The notes under the pieces are model-generated. The model had not been told where the DNA came from. It did no database searches and worked only from the letters and a program-made list of their open reading frames with translations. A stretch of DNA of 64,000 bases from Bradyrhizobium arachidis (GTDB taxonomy: Bacteria > Pseudomonadota > Alphaproteobacteria > Rhizobiales > Xanthobacteraceae): positions 3,286,001 to 3,350,000 of the forward strand of contig NZ_CP077970.1 in NCBI RefSeq assembly GCF_024758505.1. Direction: 5' to 3'. Shown here in pieces: positions 1 to 7,207 of this stretch. The stretch's first letter is position 1. Every line of letters starts with the position of its first letter. Position numbers and translations under genes: made by a program.

Positions 1-190
1 CTTAGCCGAACAGGGCTGAGGCCATTGTGATGTCGGCTATCGGGGGTAGACCGGACGCGGGGCGGCACTCGCCCCGACCGCCGCTTGTGACCCATCTGCG
101 ACATCAGTGCGAATTTTTGCTGTGATGCACATTACACTTGGAACTTGAAGCATATGCTAGGCCATATCGCTCGGCCCTGAAGGGCGACGA

Positions 191-1183
191 ATGCGACGAC
201 GCAAGTTCATTGCACTTTCAGTGGGCGCGGCCGCTAGCTGGTCGTTGGCGTCGTGCGCGCAGCAAGCGGCGGGCATGCGTCGTGTTGCTTTCCTCCATCC
301 ATACCTTGAGAACGATAACGAAGTGATGACCCGCGTCATTGCGTTTCGGGAGGGGCTCGAGGCGCTCGGGTGGATCGAGAACCGCAATATCCGAGTTGAG
401 CATCGATATTCCGGCGGAGATCTGGTCCGAATCCGAGCCCACGCGACGGAGCTGGTGCATTCGGCGCCGGACCTCATCGTCGGAAGCGGGACGCCAATCA
501 CCGCAGCACTGAAAGAGGCAACCAGCACCATTCCGATCGTATTCAACCTCGTCAACGATCCGGTCGGACAGGGTTTCGTGGCCAGCCTTTCGCGGCCGGG
601 CGGCAACATCACCGGCTTCACCTTCATCGACTTCCTGATGATCGGGAAATGGATGGAGATGATTAAGGAGATTGCTCCCGGGGTCAGACGTGTAGCGCTC
701 ATCTTCAATCCCGACACGACGCCTTTTTACCCGGCATTCCTGCGCGAACTCGAAGCGGCCCGCACATCGCTCGCCCTCGAGCTCTCCGCAACTCCTGTGC
801 ACGACGAGGCGGAGGTCGAGGCAGCCATCACGGCGCTCGCACACGAGCCTGACGGCGGTCTGATCGCCGCACCGGACGCATTCATCAACAATCACCGCCG
901 GGCGGTCATTACATTGACGGAACGATATCGACTTCCTGCGATATACGGCTTCCGGCAGTTCGTTGCGGAAGGGGCACTGATCTCCTATGGACCGAATACT
1001 GCCGATATAGTCCGACGCTCGGCTGGGTACGTCGATCGTGTCCTCAAAGGTGAAGGACCGGCCGACCTTCCGGTGCAGGCACCGACGAAATACGAGTTAG
1101 TCATCAATCTGAAAACTGCGAAAGCGCTTGGCATTGCACCAGCTCCTGTGCTGCTCGCCCGCGCCGACGGGGTGATCCAATAG
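191..1183 (+). CDS. ABC transporter substrate-binding lipoprotein (TrpX/ABC_sub_bind family)
   Basis: A 330-residue periplasmic binding protein of the family typified by TrpX/YtfQ-like 'ABC_sub_bind' proteins (seen: the GSGTPITAALKEAT, NLVNDPVGQG and SRPGGNITG blocks usual for it). The N-terminus MRRRKFIALS has a Tat-like twin arginine, and residues 19-22 (LASC) form a lipobox, so Cys22 is a likely lipidation site. The ligand cannot be told from sequence; family members bind amino acids or similar small molecules. No permease or ATPase gene lies beside it, so it is an orphan binding protein, which is common in Bradyrhizobium. The start follows a weak AAGGGCGA ribosome site. Confidence 0.85.
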   Translation: MRRRKFIALSVGAAASWSLASCAQQAAGMRRVAFLHPYLENDNEVMTRVIAFREGLEALGWIENRNIRVEHRYSGGDLVRIRAHATELVHSAPDLIVGSGTPITAALKEATSTIPIVFNLVNDPVGQGFVASLSRPGGNITGFTFIDFLMIGKWMEMIKEIAPGVRRVALIFNPDTTPFYPAFLRELEAARTSLALELSATPVHDEAEVEAAITALAHEPDGGLIAAPDAFINNHRRAVITLTERYRLPAIYGFRQFVAEGALISYGPNTADIVRRSAGYVDRVLKGEGPADLPVQAPTKYELVINLKTAKALGIAPAPVLLARADGVIQ

Positions 1184-1551
1184 AAGTTCCTTGTTGCGGT
1201 GCATGAGTCCGGGAATGGCCCACAGCCGACATGCAGCCATGTCGGCCTCAACGTAGCCTTCTGAGAGCGATGCGGACGCCGAGCTTGTCGCGAGCATCCA
1301 CGTTCCTTGTGCCGCGGGAAAGGTCGTGGATGGTCGGGACACAGGCGAGCAGAAGCGACGCCGTCCTTCGGACGGCTATGCCCGGCCATGACGGCGGAGT
1401 GGACCCACGTTTCGCAATGATGGCACTATACCCCCGATTTGCCCGACGTGTCAAGCTATAATTCGTTAAAAGCGAATATCGGGTAAAACCATCACCGGTT
1501 ACTGTGCATGGGGTTGTTTCGATGCTTTGTTGGACGGGGCCGCTCGGACCG
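1184..1551. other. intergenic stretch without a recognisable gene
   Basis: These 368 bases between the binding lipoprotein and the holin-like gene hold no frame with family-like sequence on either strand. The first ~270 bases are GC-rich with short inverted motifs. The part near 1430-1500 is clearly more AT-rich and could be a decayed repeat or promoter remnant. Nothing firmer can be said. Confidence 0.4.
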
Positions 1552-2034
1552 TCACTTCGGCTCCGCGGCCGCCGCCTGCGGCTCCGCTGCCGGCTTCCTC
1601 AGGCTCCTGATGATGATTGTGATCAAGGGCACCAGGAACGGCACGAGGCTGTTGAGCGGATGATGCAGCGCGCCGGAGAACTGCGCCTGCATGGCACGGG
1701 CCTCGATCTGCAAAGCTTCGATCGATGCGCCGTTGATCTCATTGGCAAGCTCGAGCTCGCGCCCCGATGGTGATCGCGCCGAGATCGCGAACAGCAGCGC
1801 GGCAATGGCGAAATTGACGACACCCAGGATCGCCGCGGCGAGGATCGCGCTCCAGATCTCGGCCAGCGCAAAATAGGCCGCCAGTTCCAGCATCAACAGG
1901 CCGAAGGCGGCGATCAGCGCGGCGAAGGCCCGCAGTCCAAAACCGATCAGCAGATGACGCAGCCGGATGTCGGCAATGATCTTCTCGGTACGCCAGAGCA
2001 CGCGCAGCTGCTTGACGACATTCTCGGTATTCAC
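1552..2034 (-). CDS. phage-holin-superfamily (YqjE/DUF1469-like) membrane protein
   Basis: 160 residues. A hydrophilic N-terminus is followed by two long hydrophobic helices at about residues 27-57 and 61-84. A helical stretch follows (SGRELELANEING...) and then a third hydrophobic segment near 125-143 and an Ala/Pro/Glu-rich tail. This layout matches the holin-superfamily III/YqjE membrane proteins, which in Proteobacteria are found with DUF883 (ElaB/YqjD) proteins, as here. It starts directly after the stop of the DUF883 gene with no gap, so the two are one operon. The role is unknown; related E. coli YqjD-YqjE proteins are membrane proteins of stationary phase. An FNR-type site upstream of the pair suggests oxygen control. 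Confidence 0.7.
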   Translation of the reverse strand: MNTENVVKQLRVLWRTEKIIADIRLRHLLIGFGLRAFAALIAAFGLLMLELAAYFALAEIWSAILAAAILGVVNFAIAALLFAISARSPSGRELELANEINGASIEALQIEARAMQAQFSGALHHPLNSLVPFLVPLITIIIRSLRKPAAEPQAAAAEPK

Positions 2035-2307
2035 CTAGTGCCTCCTCAGCATGAAGCCGACGACGACGCCGAGCGCGAAGGCTGATGCAAGGGAGGCGAT
2101 CGGGCGTTCGGCTACGAGCCCCTCGAGCTGCTCCTGCTCTTCGCTGACGGTCTCGCCGAGTTCGGCGAGCGCGGCCTTGATCTGCTCGGCCAGCGCCTCG
2201 GCGCGCTCCTTCGAGCCATCCAGCATCTCTTCGCCGGTGTTCAGCAGGCTGGAGAGGTCGATCTTCAGCGCCTTCAGCTCGTCACTGATCCTGCCGGTGT
2301 CGAACAT
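2035..2307 (-). CDS. DUF883 (ElaB/YqjD-like) tail-anchored protein
   Basis: 90 residues. An amphipathic, Glu/Lys/Ala-rich helical body (LKALKIDLSSLLNTGEEMLDG..., likely coiled coil) is followed by a C-terminal hydrophobic span and positive end (ALGVVVGFMLRRH). This is the standard DUF883 layout. In E. coli the paralogues ElaB and YqjD are inner-membrane anchored and bind ribosomes; whether this protein does so is not shown. A clear ribosome site (GGAGAAACTCC then ATG) fixes the start. It is first in a two-gene operon with the holin-like gene. A perfect FNR/FixK-type palindrome centred 60 bp upstream of the start suggests activation at low oxygen. Confidence 0.8.
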   Translation of the reverse strand: MFDTGRISDELKALKIDLSSLLNTGEEMLDGSKERAEALAEQIKAALAELGETVSEEQEQLEGLVAERPIASLASAFALGVVVGFMLRRH

Positions 2308-2360
2308 GGAGTTTCTCCTGTTTGGGCCGGAAAAGCTTAGGCGGCGAGGAGGCTTTTCGA

Positions 2361-2374
2361 TTGATTTGCATCAA
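2361..2374 (-). promoter_or_regulatory. FNR/FixK-type box upstream of the DUF883 operon
   Basis: TTGATTTGCATCAA is a perfect TTGAT-N4-ATCAA palindrome. Its centre (2367.5) lies 60 bp from the DUF883 start codon. With a class II position of -41.5 the transcript would start near 2326, and TAAGCT on the minus strand is a passable -10. In the plus direction no -10-like sequence lies at the matching distance, so the mla operon is the less likely target. Confidence 0.7.
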
Positions 2375-2481
2375 CAGGCCGCGATGAGCCCGCCCGTTTG
2401 AGGCAGGTCAATCCGGCCGCCATCGGCGTGCCTAGAAGCGGGTAGAAGCTTGGGATCAATCATCCCCTGAGGAGCTGCCTC

Positions 2482-3618
2482 GTGAACTCCGAACCCCTGC
2501 TGGCGGCCACGCCCTCCGGCGACGTGCTCGAACTGCGCCCGGCCGGCTCGTGGATCGCCTCGAACGTCGCAAAGCTCGAAGCGCTCTCCCAATCGGTCAA
2601 ATCAGAGATCGACGGGTCGAAAGCCGTCAAGTTGAACATGGCCGGCGTGAGCGAGCTCGACACGCTCGGCGCATGGCTGCTGGAAAAGCTGTCGCGACGG
2701 GTGAGTGCAGCCGGCGCGCAAGGCGATATCGTCGGCATCGCCGACAATTACAGCGGCCTGATGGAGGAGGTTCGTCAGGTCAATCGCCACAATCCGCAAG
2801 CAGCACCTGCGCCCAATCCGCTTCTCCTCCGGCTAAGCGAGCTCGGCAAGGCGACGGTCGGAGCGCGCGAGGATGTCGCGGTGTTCCTGCAGATGCTGGG
2901 AGCACTGTTCGCAGCGGTTGTCCGCGTTGTCAGTCATCCGCGTTCGCTGCGGCTGACATCGCTGGTCTACCAGCTCTACCGGATCGGCTGGCAGGCCATT
3001 CCGATCATTGTGCTCATCACCTTCCTGATCGGCGCCATCATCGCGCAGCAAGGCTTTTTCCACTTTCGCAGGTTCGGCGCCGAGTCCTACACGGTCGACA
3101 TGGTCGGCATCTTGGTTCTGCGCGAGCTTGGCGTCCTGATCGTCGCCATCATGGTCGCGGGTCGCTCGGGCAGCGCCTATACGGCCGAGCTCGGCTCGAT
3201 GAAGATGCGCGAGGAGATCGATGCGCTTTCGACCATGGGGCTCAACCCGGTCGACGTGCTGATCCTGCCACGCGTCGCGGCGCTCGTCATTGCGCTGCCG
3301 ATCCTGACTTTCATCGGCTCGATTGCTGCACTCTATGGCGGCGGGCTGGTGGCGCAGTTCTACGGCGACATGGGACCGGCGATCTACATGGCGCGGCTGC
3401 ACGAGGCGATTTCGGTCACCCATTTCCAGGTCGGCATCCTCAAGGCGCCGTTCATGGCGCTGGTGATCGGGATCGTCGCCTGTAGCGAAGGCTTGCGGGT
3501 CAAGGGCAGCGCGGAATCGCTCGGCAAGCAGACGACGACGTCGGTGGTGAAGTCGATCTTCCTCGTCATCGTGCTCGACGGCTTGTTCGCGATCTTCTTC
3601 GCCTCGATCGGAATGTGA
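2482..3618 (+). CDS. mlaE: MlaE-type lipid ABC transporter permease with N-terminal STAS domain
   Basis: 378 residues. Residues ~1-110 form a STAS-like domain (LRPAGSWIASNV..., LNMAGVSELDTLGAWLLEKL). Residues ~130-378 form the MlaE/YrbE permease with 5-6 membrane spans and the family blocks VLRELGVLIVAIMVAGRSGSAYTAE-type and MREEIDALSTMGLNP. Together with the next two genes it forms an inner-membrane Mla-like complex that moves phospholipid between inner and outer membranes. The fusion of STAS (MlaB-like) and permease is usual in rhizobia and explains why no separate mlaB is present. Start is GTG with AGGAG nine bases ahead. The next gene overlaps or abuts its stop. Confidence 0.92.
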   Translation: MNSEPLLAATPSGDVLELRPAGSWIASNVAKLEALSQSVKSEIDGSKAVKLNMAGVSELDTLGAWLLEKLSRRVSAAGAQGDIVGIADNYSGLMEEVRQVNRHNPQAAPAPNPLLLRLSELGKATVGAREDVAVFLQMLGALFAAVVRVVSHPRSLRLTSLVYQLYRIGWQAIPIIVLITFLIGAIIAQQGFFHFRRFGAESYTVDMVGILVLRELGVLIVAIMVAGRSGSAYTAELGSMKMREEIDALSTMGLNPVDVLILPRVAALVIALPILTFIGSIAALYGGGLVAQFYGDMGPAIYMARLHEAISVTHFQVGILKAPFMALVIGIVACSEGLRVKGSAESLGKQTTTSVVKSIFLVIVLDGLFAIFFASIGM

Positions 3619-3620
3619 CG

Positions 3621-4397
3621 ATGGCGGATGCTCAGTTTTTCGCGATCCGCGTTCGCGACCTCGTCGTCGGCTTCGGCCGGCAGATCGTGATCGACCGCCT
3701 GTCGCTCGATGTCATCAGAGGTGAGATCCTGGGGCTGGTCGGTGCTTCCGGCGGCGGAAAATCGGTGCTGATGCGCACCATCATCGGCCTCATTCCGCGC
3801 CGAAGCGGCGAGATCGAGGTGATGGGCCAGCCGATCGGCGGCACGCACGACCACGGCACCCAGAGCGCTGCCACGAAGTGGGGCATCCTGTTTCAGCAGG
3901 GGGCGTTGTTCTCCTCGCTGACCGTCAGGCAGAACGTGCAGTTTCCGCTGCGCGAAAATCTCGTGCTGTCTCAGGAGCTGATGGACGAGATTGCGATCGC
4001 CAAGCTCGAAATGGTCGGCCTGCGCGCGCAAGACGGCGACAAATATCCGGCAGAACTGTCCGGCGGCATGACCAAGCGCGTGGCGCTGGCCCGCGCGCTC
4101 GCGCTCGATCCGCCAATTCTATTCCTAGACGAGCCGACCTCTGGCCTCGATCCGATCGCGGCCGGCGATTTCGACGCGCTGATCAAGACGCTTCAGAAGA
4201 CGCTGGGACTCACCGTGTTCATGGTCACCCATGATCTGGCCAGCCTCACCACCGTCTGCGACCGGGTCGCCGCGCTCGCCGACGGCAAGATCGTCGCGAT
4301 CGGGCCGATGCGCGAGCTGCTTCTTTCAGAGCATCCCTGGGTGCGGGCCTATTTCCACGGCAAGCGCTCCCAGATGCTGCAACCCCAGATGAGATGA
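3621..4397 (+). CDS. mlaF: MlaF-type ABC transporter ATP-binding protein
   Basis: ATPase of the Mla-like lipid transporter. Visible motifs are Walker A GASGGGKS, signature LSGGMTKRVALARAL, Walker B ILFLDEPTSGLD and the switch His in MVTHDLAS. The LSGGM form of the signature is typical of MlaF/Ttg2A rather than importers. About 258 residues from the ATG at 3621. A GTG at 3615 overlapping the upstream stop would add two residues (MTMADAQ); ATG is preferred because of the GGAA spacing. It lies between permease and MCE genes with 0-3 bp gaps, so translation is probably coupled. Confidence 0.92.
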   Translation: MADAQFFAIRVRDLVVGFGRQIVIDRLSLDVIRGEILGLVGASGGGKSVLMRTIIGLIPRRSGEIEVMGQPIGGTHDHGTQSAATKWGILFQQGALFSSLTVRQNVQFPLRENLVLSQELMDEIAIAKLEMVGLRAQDGDKYPAELSGGMTKRVALARALALDPPILFLDEPTSGLDPIAAGDFDALIKTLQKTLGLTVFMVTHDLASLTTVCDRVAALADGKIVAIGPMRELLLSEHPWVRAYFHGKRSQMLQPQMR

Positions 4398-4400
4398 GAC

Positions 4401-5504
4401 ATGGAAACCCGCGCTCCTTATGTGCTGATCGGCGCCTTCGTGATGGCCGCGATCCTTGCGGTCTTCGGCTTCGTCTACTGGCTCAACAATGCCGGCGGCA
4501 TCGGACCGCGCACCAGCTACCATGTTCAATTCCAGGGACCGGTGCCCGGGCTTCTGGTCGGCGCCGGCGTACTGTTCAACGGCATCCGGGTCGGCGAGGT
4601 CACCGAGCTTGGGCTGGCGCAGGACAATCCGCGCTTCGTCAACGCGACCATCTCGGTTGCGTCAACCACGCCGGTGCGGACCGACACCAAGGTCGGCCTG
4701 GAATTTCAGGGCCTGACCGGCGTACCCGTAGTGACGCTCGAAGGCGGCATGATCGTCGCAAAGCCCAGTGAGATGCCGACGCTGATCGCCGATCCCGGTG
4801 CAGGCCAGAGCATGACGCAAGCCGCGCGCGATGCGCTGCGCCGGGTCGATTCGGTGCTGGAGGAGAATTCAGGCCCGCTGAAGGACACCATCGCCAATCT
4901 CAGGACGTTTTCCGACGGGCTGGCGCGCAACACCGGCAAGCTCGACGGCATCGTCGCGGGGCTCGAGAAGATGACCGGCGGCGGCACGCCCGCGCAGAAG
5001 ATCACTTTCGATCTCCGTGCTCCCGACAAGCTCGGTCCGGCCGGCAAGACCTTGTCCGAGCCGTTGGCGATTCCTGAGCCGACCGCAGTCGCGATGCTGC
5101 AGACGCAGCGCATGCTGTTCTCGCCGGTCAAGGACTATCCAGGCTTCGCCGAATTCATGTGGGCCGACAGCATTCCAAAATTGTTGCAGGCACGGTTGAT
5201 CGACAGTTTTGAGAACTACGACATCGCGCACGCGCCGCTGCGTGCGGCCGATGTCGGCCAGGCCGGCAATCAGTTGCTGATCGATGTCAGGCGCTTCCAC
5301 ATCGCGGCGGAGGGCGAGCCGCAGGTCGAGATCGCATTGTCGGCCCGGATCGTCGACAAGACCGGCAAGGTGATTGCCTCGCGCCTGGTGGAGGCCAGCG
5401 AAAAGCTCGACAAGATCGAGCCGGCGGCGGCGGTTGCGGCGTTCAACACGGCTTTTGGCCGGATCGCGAAGGAGCTGGTCGGCTGGACGGTTGAGGCCGT
5501 GTAA
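4401..5504 (+). CDS. mlaD: MCE (MlaD) protein fused to a PqiC-like ABC_trans_aux domain
   Basis: 367 residues. There is a membrane anchor at about 7-29 (YVLIGAFVMAAILAVFGFVYW), then an MCE/MlaD domain at ~35-118 (VPGLLVGAGVLFNGIRVGEV, LEFQGLTGVPVVTLEGG). A helical linker follows at ~130-195 (QAARDALRRVDSVLEENSG...). The C-terminal domain (~200-367) looks like the ABC-type transport auxiliary lipoprotein family, PqiC: MLFSPV...FAEFMWADSIPKLLQARLI, then VEIALSARIVDKTGKVIASR and AFNTAFGRIAKELVGW. PqiC is normally a separate outer-membrane lipoprotein gene placed here in the operon; no such gene follows. The fusion would tether this domain to the inner membrane through the MCE anchor. It is last in the mla operon, 3 bp after mlaF, and converges with the cytochrome gene. 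Confidence 0.88.
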   Translation: METRAPYVLIGAFVMAAILAVFGFVYWLNNAGGIGPRTSYHVQFQGPVPGLLVGAGVLFNGIRVGEVTELGLAQDNPRFVNATISVASTTPVRTDTKVGLEFQGLTGVPVVTLEGGMIVAKPSEMPTLIADPGAGQSMTQAARDALRRVDSVLEENSGPLKDTIANLRTFSDGLARNTGKLDGIVAGLEKMTGGGTPAQKITFDLRAPDKLGPAGKTLSEPLAIPEPTAVAMLQTQRMLFSPVKDYPGFAEFMWADSIPKLLQARLIDSFENYDIAHAPLRAADVGQAGNQLLIDVRRFHIAAEGEPQVEIALSARIVDKTGKVIASRLVEASEKLDKIEPAAAVAAFNTAFGRIAKELVGWTVEAV

Positions 5505-5510
5505 CGGCCG

Positions 5511-5831
5511 TTATCGTTCCAGGGTCTTGAGATAGGACAGCAGATCGTGGATCTGGTCGGGGCTGAGCTCGAAGGCGGGCATGTCGGCGTGACCGGTATA
5601 GATGCCTTCGGCCAAGGCCTCGCCGAGGGTCTCGATCTTGTAGCGCTGATGCAGGGTCCGGAACGGCGGAGCGATCTTGAGCGGACTTTGCGATTTCAGG
5701 TCGATGGCGTGGCACCGCGCGCAATTGGCGCGCGCGTAGGCCTTGCCGCGCTGCTCGGCCTTCGTCGCGGCCAGCGCTGGCGACATCAGGAGCAGCGCGA
5801 CCAAGATCTGGCGAAAGACGGGTTGCAGCAT
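5511..5831 (-). CDS. small periplasmic c-type cytochrome
   Basis: 106 residues with a signal peptide (about 1-21, ending ALA), one haem motif CARCH at 37-41, and a likely axial Met in HADMPAF. It ends with the usual class I cytochrome c helix (SPDQIHDLLSYLKTLE). It is an electron carrier in the periplasm; the partner is not known. An FNR-type site sits 60 bp before its start, shared with the divergent oxygen regulator gene, so it is probably a low-oxygen gene. Confidence 0.85.
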   Translation of the reverse strand: MLQPVFRQILVALLLMSPALAATKAEQRGKAYARANCARCHAIDLKSQSPLKIAPPFRTLHQRYKIETLGEALAEGIYTGHADMPAFELSPDQIHDLLSYLKTLER

Positions 5832-5884
5832 GCGGCGGTCTCATCGGCTTGCGCCGCAGAATAGGGTGGCGAGGTTGCCAAAAC

Positions 5885-5898
5885 TTGATCTGGGTCAA
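5885..5898. promoter_or_regulatory. FNR/FixK-type box between cytochrome c and the FNR-type regulator
   Basis: TTGATCTGGGTCAA matches TTGAT-N4-ATCAA at 9 of 10 fixed positions. The centre is 60 bp from the cytochrome start (minus strand), where TATTCT lies near the expected -10. On the plus strand TAAAAT (5919-5924) lies near the expected -10 for the regulator gene. The site could therefore act on both genes, including autoregulation. Confidence 0.65.
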
Positions 5899-5982
5899 CC
5901 GGCTTTGTGACAATGCAGTAAAATGCCGCCGCGTGGTGGACGGCCGGGACGGACGTCGGCCGACGCCAGTCTGGAGCGGTGG

Positions 5983-6696
5983 ATGAAGCCTTCCGTGGTC
6001 ACGTTTGAGCCGAACGGGAATTCCTGCAGGGACTGCTCGATACGCGAATCCAGCGTGTGCTCGGCGCTCGATGCGGCCGAGCTGCGCCAGTTCGAGCATT
6101 TGGGACGGCGCGTCCAGTTCGGTCCTTGCGAGACCGTCTTCTCCGAGGAGGACATCGCGACCTCCTACTGCAACGTGCTCGACGGGGTCATGCGGCTCTA
6201 CAAGCTCTTGCCGGACGGTCGGCGGCAGATCGTCGGATTTGCGCTGCCCGGTGACTTCCTGGGGATGAATATCTCCGGCCGGCACAATTTTTCGGCCGAC
6301 GCGATCGGTTCGGTCGCGGTTTGCCAGTTCGCCAAGGCGGCGTTCGGCCGCTTCATCGAGGACAGGCCGCATCTCCTGCGGCGCATCAACGAACTGGCGA
6401 TTCGCGAATTGACCCAGGCGCGCGAACACATGGTCCTGCTAGGCCGCCGTTCGGCCGAGGAGAAGGTCGCGACCTTTCTCCTGAGCTGGCGCGAGCGGCT
6501 TATTCCGCTCAACGGGCCGTCGAACACGGTGCCGTTGCCGATGAGCCGGCAGGACATTGCGGATTATCTCGGCCTGACCATCGAAACGGTCAGCCGCACC
6601 TTTACCAAGCTGGAGCGCGACGGGGTGATCGAGATCATCCACGGCGGTATCAGCCTGCTCGATCCGGCGCGTGCGGAGGCCTTGGCAGCGGCCTGA
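5983..6696 (+). CDS. FNR-type oxygen-sensing regulator (FnrN/AadR-like)
   Basis: 237 residues from the ATG at 5983, which has GGAG six bases ahead; an in-frame ATG at 5923 would add 20 residues lacking family similarity. Counting from 5983, Cys15, Cys18 and Cys26 form the N-terminal C-x2-C-x7-C cluster of FnrN-type proteins, and Cys114 (SVAVCQF) sits where the fourth ligand of E. coli FNR lies, so it probably carries an oxygen-labile [4Fe-4S] cluster. The cNMP-like fold follows, then a Crp HTH whose recognition helix has ETVSR, the E-xx-S-R pattern that reads TTGAT half sites. TTGAT-type boxes lie on both sides of the gene. It likely activates neighbours under low oxygen. Confidence 0.9.
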   Translation: MKPSVVTFEPNGNSCRDCSIRESSVCSALDAAELRQFEHLGRRVQFGPCETVFSEEDIATSYCNVLDGVMRLYKLLPDGRRQIVGFALPGDFLGMNISGRHNFSADAIGSVAVCQFAKAAFGRFIEDRPHLLRRINELAIRELTQAREHMVLLGRRSAEEKVATFLLSWRERLIPLNGPSNTVPLPMSRQDIADYLGLTIETVSRTFTKLERDGVIEIIHGGISLLDPARAEALAAA

Positions 6697-6726
6697 ACCA
6701 GCCTTTCCACCGGCGATCTCCAAAAT

Positions 6727-6768
6727 TTGATCCCGATCAAAGACGTCCGGCCGCCGCGGCAAAATAAT
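6727..6768 (+). promoter_or_regulatory. predicted class II FNR promoter of the 41-residue protein
   Basis: TTGATCCCGATCAA (6727-6740) is a perfect palindrome. If centred at -41.5 it sets the start of transcription near 6775, and AATAAT lies exactly at -12 to -7 (6763-6768). The small gene starts 61 bp from the box centre. Site, spacing and -10 all agree. Confidence 0.75.
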
Positions 6769-6794
6769 GCCCCCAAATTTCGGGGGAGGGCAGG

Positions 6795-6920
6795 ATGCCG
6801 ACTGACGCGTTGCTGGTGACCATTGCCGTTGTTGCCGTCTTTGTTGGGTTTGCTGTGGCCTTGGCGTGGGCGGACCGGCAAACGAGCGGGCTCAAATCGA
6901 ACGAACCGGGCAAGCGTTGA
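6795..6920 (+). CDS. 41-residue single-span membrane protein under FNR-type control
   Basis: Short frame starting ATG at 6795 with GGGAGGG five bases ahead. The product begins MPTDALLVTIAVVAVFVGFA, has one membrane helix at about 5-25 (continuing VALAWAD), then a polar, basic tail ending EPGKR, so probably N-out/C-in. No family recognised. Its perfect FNR box, -10 hexamer and strong ribosome site argue that it is real. It could be a small subunit or assembly factor for a membrane respiratory complex, but this is only inference from control and size. Confidence 0.65.
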   Translation: MPTDALLVTIAVVAVFVGFAVALAWADRQTSGLKSNEPGKR

Positions 6921-7207
6921 AGCCTCTGCCGCTGGAATCACCATTCTGACGCGTTGCGAGGGCCGGGTTCCACGGCGTCATCGCCGTGCGAATTTTGCAG
7001 TGGGTAAAATTGCGGTCCGCGCCCTCTGCAACTCTGCATCGCACAAAAACGCCCCGGCGCCTTCTGCGGATGCGTCGGTGCCGGCACGGGCCCACGGCAT
7101 TTTCGCGGCACTTGTCTAAAACTGCGTGCATGGTTTCCGGTTGAAAAGCATGGCAACGTTGACTACGCAGGAACTCACGTGCCTCGCAGTCTTAGGAGCC
7201 CGGCGGC

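Noticed and set aside
1606-1619. TTGAT-like sequence ATGATTGTGATCAA inside the holin-like gene
   Set aside because: Lies within coding sequence near the gene's 3' end with no promoter context; a chance match.
2361-2402. FNR promoter for mlaE in the plus direction from the box at 2361
   Set aside because: No -10-like hexamer lies at the needed distance (TTTGAG at 2397-2402), and the start codon is 115 bp away.
2550-3485. 311-codon plus-strand frame within mlaE in another phase
   Set aside because: Arg/Gly/His-rich shadow; mlaE motifs are in the other frame.
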